Under the pieces are notes generated by a model, which was not told where the DNA came from, made no database searches, and saw only the letters and a program-made list of their open reading frames with translations. DNA of 27,792 nucleotides from Bacteroidales bacterium UBA5072. Lineage in GTDB: Bacteria > Bacteroidota > Bacteroidia > Bacteroidales > UBA10428. The stretch is from NCBI GenBank assembly GCA_002415855.1, contig DIAS01000054.1, positions 1 to 27,792 on the forward strand. Direction: 5' to 3'. Positions within the stretch are counted from its first letter, which is position 1. Every line of letters begins with the position of its first letter. Positions 24,333 to 27,792 of this stretch are shown in pieces. The translations under genes were made by a program, and so were the position numbers.

Positions 24333-25247
24333 TTGGATTGGTCACCCTATAAATCAAGCTATAAAGCATTCCTTAAGATTGAGAAATCTCTTTCTCAGCA
24401 TTCAATTACTGCTTATCTGGATGATCTGGATAAATTCATGGCTTTTCTGCAGATCAGGGGCCTGGACATTAAACCTGAGGAGGTTACCTATTCTCTGCTA
24501 AAAGAATTCCTGGTTTGGGTGAGCGAACTGGGCATGAGTCCCCGTACCCAGGCCAGGGTGGTCTCCGGTATTAAATCATTTTTCAAGTACCTTCTTGTGG
24601 ATGAAAGGATCGATGCAAGTCCGGCAGAGCTTCTTGAATCACCAAGACCCGGCAGATCGCTTCCGGTTGTTCTAAGTGTTGCAGAAATAGATAAAATAAT
24701 CGCAGCAATTGATCTTAGCAAGGCTGAGGGTCACAGGAACAAAGCCATTGTAGAAACTTTGTACAGTTGCGGATTACGGGTCTCAGAACTGGTAGACCTC
24801 AGAATAACCAACCTGTTCTTTAGCCAGGGCTTCATCAAGGTTACGGGAAAAGGAAGCAAAGAAAGGCTTGTTCCCATAAGCAACAGGGCCATCCGTGAAA
24901 TTGATAACTACTTCCTGCAATTCAGGAACAGGATAACACCACGAAAAGGTTCTGAAAATGTTGTGTTCTTAAGTCGCAGAGGCAGCAAGCTTAGTCGTGT
25001 AATGATTTTCACGGTCATCAAATTGCTTGCACAAAAAGCCGGGATACGAAAGCAGATCAGTCCCCACACTTTCCGACACTCCTTTGCAACCCATCTTGTA
25101 GAAGGAGGCGCCGATCTGAGGGCTGTTCAGGAAATGCTTGGACATGAGTCCATTCTGACCACAGAAATATATACACACCTGAACCGCGAATATTTAAGGG
25201 ACGTGATAATCAGGTACCACCCCAGGTCTGCGAATCCGAAGAAATAA
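24333..25247 (+). CDS. xerD: Tyrosine recombinase XerD
   Basis: 304 residues, normal length, no frameshift. An N-terminal SAM-like core-binding domain (about 1-95) is followed by the catalytic domain. Catalytic residues are R149 (SCGLRVSEL), K173 (TGKGSKERLV), H245 and R248 (SPHTFRHS), H271 (LGHES) and Y280 (TEIYTHL), which equal E. coli XerD positions plus one. With XerC it resolves chromosome dimers at dif during division. Chromosomal housekeeping role is more likely than an integrase: no attachment sites or phage genes are near. The start is TTG at 24333, the only reasonable one, since a stop lies just upstream (24315-24317) and the next ATG is inside the core-binding domain. Divergent from pyk. 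Confidence 0.95.
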   Translation: MDWSPYKSSYKAFLKIEKSLSQHSITAYLDDLDKFMAFLQIRGLDIKPEEVTYSLLKEFLVWVSELGMSPRTQARVVSGIKSFFKYLLVDERIDASPAELLESPRPGRSLPVVLSVAEIDKIIAAIDLSKAEGHRNKAIVETLYSCGLRVSELVDLRITNLFFSQGFIKVTGKGSKERLVPISNRAIREIDNYFLQFRNRITPRKGSENVVFLSRRGSKLSRVMIFTVIKLLAQKAGIRKQISPHTFRHSFATHLVEGGADLRAVQEMLGHESILTTEIYTHLNREYLRDVIIRYHPRSANPKK

Positions 25248-25282
25248 GAAAATCCGGCTTGCTTCGCTGACGCAAGCCGGAT
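25247..25282 (-). terminator. Rho-independent terminator (strong hairpin) after the TonB-CTD gene
   Basis: ATCCGGCTTGC (25252-25262) and GCAAGCCGGAT (25272-25282) form a perfect 11-bp stem with a 9-base loop. On the minus strand it is followed by a T-rich tract (TTTTCTTATTTC) reaching into the xerD stop region. It terminates the minus gene ending at 25313; it may also serve xerD (ends 25247), though there is no T-run on that strand. Confidence 0.75.
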
Positions 25283-25312
25283 CCCTGCAGATAAATTCAG
25301 GCAATAACTTTA

Positions 25313-25864
25313 TCAGATCAATTCAAATACTACAGGAATAACCATATTGCAACGCCTCGGATAACCATTCTGCATCGCAGGTTTAAACCTGACACTTCTG
25401 ATAACCCTGCAGACCTCCTGTGCACAATTACCACCAATATCATTGAGAATTAATACATTGGATACACTTCCATCTTTCTCGACCGTGCACAGAACCTTGA
25501 CAACGCCTTCAATGTCTTTTTCAATAGCGCACTGCGGATATTTTATCAGACCTTTAAGTGTGGCATCCAAGTCAACTCCATTTTCAGGTGCCGGATAGGC
25601 TTCAACATTTTTAAACTTCATTTTGTCTTTATCGTGAAGTTTTGCTTCTTTTTCGGGCCTTGAATCAGGAGTAACAAGAAAGTCAGAAGTGACAAAGTCA
25701 ACGGGTTCCATTGCCAATTCCTCGAAAGATCCAACTGATTTTATTTCAGTGGCGGGAGTTGATCTGGCATATTGTTTTATATTTTTCTGAGCCAGACTTA
25801 AAGTTTGCGTAACAACTAACAACAACATTACGGCTACTACTAACCTGAACACATGTGTTTTCAT
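25313..25864 (-). CDS. Secreted protein with stand-alone TonB C-terminal domain
   Basis: 183 residues from ATG 25864; upstream in-frame residues look non-coding. The N-terminus (MKTHVFRLVVAVMLLLVVTQTLSLAQ) looks like a cleavable signal rather than a membrane anchor. A low-complexity linker leads to a TonB C-terminal domain at about 95-183 (LKGLIKYPQCAIEKDIEGVVKVLCTVEKDGSVSNVLILNDIGGNCAQEVCRVIRSVRFKPAMQNGYPRRCNMVIPVVFEL). Classic TonB has an N-terminal membrane anchor that contacts ExbB/ExbD and a Pro-rich linker, neither of which is evident. It is similar to the next gene at 26098-26580 and shares upstream elements with it. Four Cys residues occur in the domain. Role unknown. Confidence 0.85.
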   Translation of the reverse strand: MKTHVFRLVVAVMLLLVVTQTLSLAQKNIKQYARSTPATEIKSVGSFEELAMEPVDFVTSDFLVTPDSRPEKEAKLHDKDKMKFKNVEAYPAPENGVDLDATLKGLIKYPQCAIEKDIEGVVKVLCTVEKDGSVSNVLILNDIGGNCAQEVCRVIRSVRFKPAMQNGYPRRCNMVIPVVFELI

Positions 25865-25902
25865 ATTAATAAGTTTTAGTGCGTACTGGATAATTATGAA
25901 AC

Positions 25903-25921
25903 ACAAATGGCATGCCAAACA
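25903..25921 (-). promoter_or_regulatory. Conserved 11-bp promoter-proximal element (sigma-54-like -24 box), TonB-CTD gene 1
   Basis: CATGCCAAACA (plus strand, 25911-25921) reads on the minus strand as T-G-T-T-T-G-G-C-A-T-G. It contains TGGCATG, a good match to the -24 half of sigma-54 promoters, followed by N4 and TTGTG, a partial -12 match (GT where GC is expected). It lies 47 bp before the ATG. The same 11-mer stands before the next gene. Confidence 0.4.
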
Positions 25922-25992
25922 GTCTATTTAACTGTTCCTTAGTTATTTAAGAAGTAATATCGCCGCATGTTCTGACGAAATTTGTCGGATAG

Positions 25993-26019
25993 CGTACACG
26001 GATCGTTCGAAATCGTACA
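25993..26019. promoter_or_regulatory. Upstream repeat cluster, TonB-CTD gene 1 (possible activator site)
   Basis: Two CGTACA copies (25993-25998 and 26014-26019) are spaced by exactly 21 bp, two helical turns, the second within CGAAATCGTACA (26008-26019). The same 12-mer lies inverted upstream of the neighbouring paralogue, at nearly the same distance (98 vs 95 bp) from the shared 11-bp element. Confidence 0.5.
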
Positions 26020-26034
26020 TTTCCTCCCGGAATT

Positions 26035-26066
26035 AAAAAACCAGGTCAGGGAACTGCCCTGCCTGG
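26035..26066 (-). terminator. Rho-independent terminator of TonB-CTD gene 2
   Basis: CCAGG-T-CAGGG (26041-26051) pairs with CCCTGCCTGG (26057-26066), 10 bp with a single bulged T and a 5-base loop. On the minus strand the hairpin is followed directly by six T residues (26040-26035). It separates the two TonB-CTD genes, so each has its own transcript. Confidence 0.8.
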
Positions 26067-26097
26067 TTAATAAGCACTATATTTATAGCGCTATATA

Positions 26098-26580
26098 TCA
26101 GTCGATTATATCAAATTTCACCGGAACCGTAACTGAATACCGGGCCGGATAGCCATTCTGGATCAGGGGTTGCATCCGTGTTTTGCCAAGAGCTTTTACA
26201 ACCTCATTGATCAGATCTGCATCGTTTCCTTTAAGGGCTTTGATATTGGTCAACGAACCGTCCTTTTCAACGGTGAATGATACCAGTACATAACCTTCAA
26301 CATCCCTTTCTACTGCTGATTCAGGGTATGTGACATTTTCCTTCAGGTAAGTTGGCATATCCACGCCTCTGAAAGGCTCAGCCAAAAGTACCAGGTCCTC
26401 CATTTTTGCGCTAGATTCATCGATAAAAACTGAATCATTAGCTTCAGTAAATGCTGACTTCCCTTTGGAAGCATTAGGATCACCTCTGTTTGCATTAGAA
26501 GAAGCAAAGGAAGGGGCAGTTCCGAACACCATCGCGATTAGCGCAACAGCAAGATTTGAAATAAAACTAGATTTTTTCAT
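26098..26580 (-). CDS. Secreted protein with stand-alone TonB C-terminal domain (paralogue)
   Basis: 160 residues. Signal peptide about 1-26 (MKKSSFISNLAVALIAMVFGTAPSFAS). After an Asn/Ser-rich linker, residues about 72-158 form a TonB C-terminal domain (YPESAVERDVEGYVLVSFTVEKDGSLTNIKALKGNDADLINEVVKALGKTRMQPLIQNGYPARYSVTVPVKFDI). The central block is clearly related to the gene at 25313-25864 (YP..A.E.D.EG.V.V..TVEKDGS..N) and the two may be tandem duplicates; this one lacks the extra cysteines. There is no membrane anchor for ExbBD coupling. It has its own terminator and the same upstream elements as its paralogue. Role unknown. Confidence 0.85.
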   Translation of the reverse strand: MKKSSFISNLAVALIAMVFGTAPSFASSNANRGDPNASKGKSAFTEANDSVFIDESSAKMEDLVLLAEPFRGVDMPTYLKENVTYPESAVERDVEGYVLVSFTVEKDGSLTNIKALKGNDADLINEVVKALGKTRMQPLIQNGYPARYSVTVPVKFDIID

Positions 26581-26626
26581 GACATATTGGTTTATATTAT
26601 TATTTTGAGATATTAATATCTTTTAT

Positions 26627-26645
26627 TCATTAATCATGCCAAACA
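26627..26645 (-). promoter_or_regulatory. Conserved 11-bp promoter-proximal element, TonB-CTD gene 2
   Basis: CATGCCAAACA (26635-26645 on the plus strand) is the same 11-mer as at 25911-25921, 55 bp before this gene's ATG. The minus strand gives TGGCATG, N4, then a poor -12 half (ATGAA; GA where GC is expected), so sigma-54 use is less convincing here than for its partner. Confidence 0.35.
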
Positions 26646-26694
26646 TTGTATATGACTAATATAATGTTACTTAGCAGATCGAGGCCTAAAATTA

Positions 26695-26744
26695 GTATAC
26701 CGTAAATCGTCCGTATACGGTCAATTCGTGTACGATTTCGTACG
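26695..26744. promoter_or_regulatory. Upstream repeat cluster, TonB-CTD gene 2 (possible activator site)
   Basis: A run of related half-sites: GTATACCG (26695-26702), the perfect palindrome CCGTATACGG (26711-26720), TGTACGATTTCG (26729-26740, inverse of the 12-mer upstream of gene 1) and CGTACG (26739-26744). The order and the distance to the 11-bp element mirror the cluster upstream of gene 1. The remainder of the 299-bp gap 26581-26879 is AT-rich. Confidence 0.45.
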
Positions 26745-26812
26745 GTTTCTGTCAAACCCCGGGTGCGTGATACATTTTTGCAGTCATTCTGCATTTCCAG
26801 TCAATTTTTTAT

Positions 26813-26820
26813 TAAGTTTG
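26813..26820 (+). promoter_or_regulatory. -7 promoter element for ppdK
   Basis: TAAGTTTG fits TAnnTTTG perfectly, 60 bp before the ATG at 26880; a CTG 21 bases upstream is a weak -33 candidate. The leader just before the ATG is very A-rich without a Shine-Dalgarno sequence, usual for highly expressed Bacteroidota genes. Confidence 0.4.
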
Positions 26821-26879
26821 TGCTTTTTAAAATTTTACTTGTTAATTTTTAACATATTGAAAACTAAATAAATAATACG

Positions 26880-27792
26880 ATGTCGAACATTAAACGCGTT
26901 TACACATTCGGAGCTAAGAAAGCCGAAGGAAAAGCAGATATGAAGAATTTGCTTGGCGGCAAAGGAGCTAATCTTGCTGAAATGTGTCTGTTGGGCTTGC
27001 CTGTTCCTGCCGGATTTACCATTACAACCGAAGTATGTACTGAATACTATGAAAACAACTGCCAGCTTCCTGCAGAATTAATGCCCGCAGTATGGGAGGC
27101 CATGAAAAAGACAGAGGATGCCATGGGTATGAAATACGGTGACCCGGAGAATGCCCTGCTTGTATCTTGTCGTTCAGGTGCACGTAAATCGATGCCCGGG
27201 ATGATGGACACTGTTTTGAACATTGGGCTTTGTTCTGCTACTATACCCGGTTTTATTAAGAAAACCAACAATCCGCGATTTGTATATGATTCCTATCGTC
27301 GTCTGATCATGATGTATGCCGACGTAGTGATGGAAAAAGCAGAAGGACTTGAGACAACTGAAGGAAAAGGTATCCGGAAACAGCTCGATGATATGTTGGA
27401 CGAGTACAAACACAAGAAAGGCTTTAAGTCAGATACTGATCTTAGTGCTGATGATCTCAAGCTGCTTGCAGATGAGTTCAAAAAACGCGTAAAAGCTTCA
27501 TTGGGTCAGGATTTCCCGGATGATGCCAGGGCACAGCTCGAAGGTGGTATAAAAGCCGTCTTCAAAAGCTGGAATGGTAAGAAAGCAGTTTCCTATCGTC
27601 GTATTGAAGGTATTCCCGACGAATGGGGCACTGCTGTAAACGTCCAGGCCATGGTATTCGGTAACATGGGTGATTCTTCTGCCACCGGCGTGGCTTTTAC
27701 CAGGAATCCTGCCACCGGTGAAAATATATTCTATGGCGAATGGCTCCTCCATGCACAGGGCGAAGATGTCGTAGCAGGTATCCGCACACCCA
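26880..27792 (+). CDS. ppdK: Pyruvate, phosphate dikinase (N-terminal part; runs off window)
   Basis: 304 codons from ATG 26880 to the window edge without a stop; the full enzyme is about 900 residues, so roughly a third is present. It interconverts pyruvate + ATP + Pi and phosphoenolpyruvate + AMP + PPi. Visible motifs are the N-terminal nucleotide-binding GGKGANLAEM (about 27-36), PVPAGFTITTEVC, LVSCRSGARKSMPGMMDTVLNIGL, VFGNMGDSSATGVAFTRNPATGE and YGEWLLHAQGEDVVAGIRTP at the edge. The conserved middle and C-terminal domains (catalytic His and PEP-binding barrel) lie beyond the window. The product is a key Bacteroidota glycolysis/gluconeogenesis enzyme; pyk, the opposite-direction enzyme, is 2.6 kb away. 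Confidence 0.97.
   Translation, partial: MSNIKRVYTFGAKKAEGKADMKNLLGGKGANLAEMCLLGLPVPAGFTITTEVCTEYYENNCQLPAELMPAVWEAMKKTEDAMGMKYGDPENALLVSCRSGARKSMPGMMDTVLNIGLCSATIPGFIKKTNNPRFVYDSYRRLIMMYADVVMEKAEGLETTEGKGIRKQLDDMLDEYKHKKGFKSDTDLSADDLKLLADEFKKRVKASLGQDFPDDARAQLEGGIKAVFKSWNGKKAVSYRRIEGIPDEWGTAVNVQAMVFGNMGDSSATGVAFTRNPATGENIFYGEWLLHAQGEDVVAGIRTP

Noticed and set aside
24333..25247. XerD as a phage or island integrase
   Set aside because: All catalytic residues match E. coli XerD by position, and there are no attachment-site repeats, phage genes or abrupt base-composition change. A housekeeping recombinase is simpler.
26084..26095. Perfect palindrome TATAGCGCTATA just after the second TonB-CTD gene
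   Set aside because: It is only 12 bp and AT-rich, with no second copy noticed in the window. A strong terminator follows at 26035-26066, so I do not assign it a role.
1..27792. CRISPR arrays, tRNA or rRNA genes, insertion sequences
   Set aside because: I looked for repeat-spacer periodicity, cloverleaf-like stems with a TTCRA arm, rRNA-like blocks, and terminal inverted repeats with transposase motifs. I found none; subtle cases could be missed by eye.

Overview
The window looks like a chromosomal stretch from a member of the Bacteroidota, most likely a Bacteroidales/Marinilabiliales-type anaerobe or facultative organism. The support is a FecI-type sigma factor with a FecR/DUF4974 anti-sigma protein, STN and carboxypeptidase-regulatory (CarboxypepD_reg-like) modules, an MG2 protein with a plug-like segment, a lactonase lipoprotein, pyruvate phosphate dikinase, A-rich leaders with hardly any Shine-Dalgarno sequences, and repeated matches to the Bacteroidota -7 promoter element (TAnnTTTG). 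Most genes are intact. I see no rRNA, tRNA, CRISPR array, insertion sequence or phage module.

Left part (1-9472): the last codons of an OmpA-like gene; a minus-strand ECF sigma / membrane anti-sigma-like / DUF4097-type secreted protein operon (229-2420); a secreted CAP-domain protein; a plus-strand two-component pair (receiver-PAS-histidine kinase overlapping a NarL-type regulator); then argF, an NhaD/ArsB-type membrane transporter and a DUF456 membrane protein on the minus strand; and a small lipoprotein with a good consensus promoter.

Middle (9473-20271): a BamA/TamA-like outer membrane protein; a flippase-like membrane protein; a four-gene minus-strand envelope-signalling operon (ECF sigma, FecR, STN + CarboxypepD protein, large MG2 protein with a plug-like segment) that has no TonB-dependent beta-barrel; then a lactonase-family lipoprotein overlapping arfB (ribosome rescue).

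Right part (20337-27792): a NicO/UreH-like metal transporter, a free methionine-R-sulfoxide reductase, a minus-strand run of pyruvate kinase, a Crp/Fnr regulator and a CheY-like receiver, the tyrosine recombinase XerD, two similar secreted proteins each built around a single TonB C-terminal domain, and the start of ppdK, which runs off the right edge.

The most interesting signals are: (i) the two TonB C-terminal-domain genes at the right share an 11-bp element just upstream and a 12-bp element about 95-98 bp further upstream, suggesting one regulator (perhaps a sigma-54-type system) controls both; (ii) the FecI/FecR operon, in which the receptor-associated modules STN, CarboxypepD and plug occur without any barrel. 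No complete, obviously new defence or mobile system is visible.
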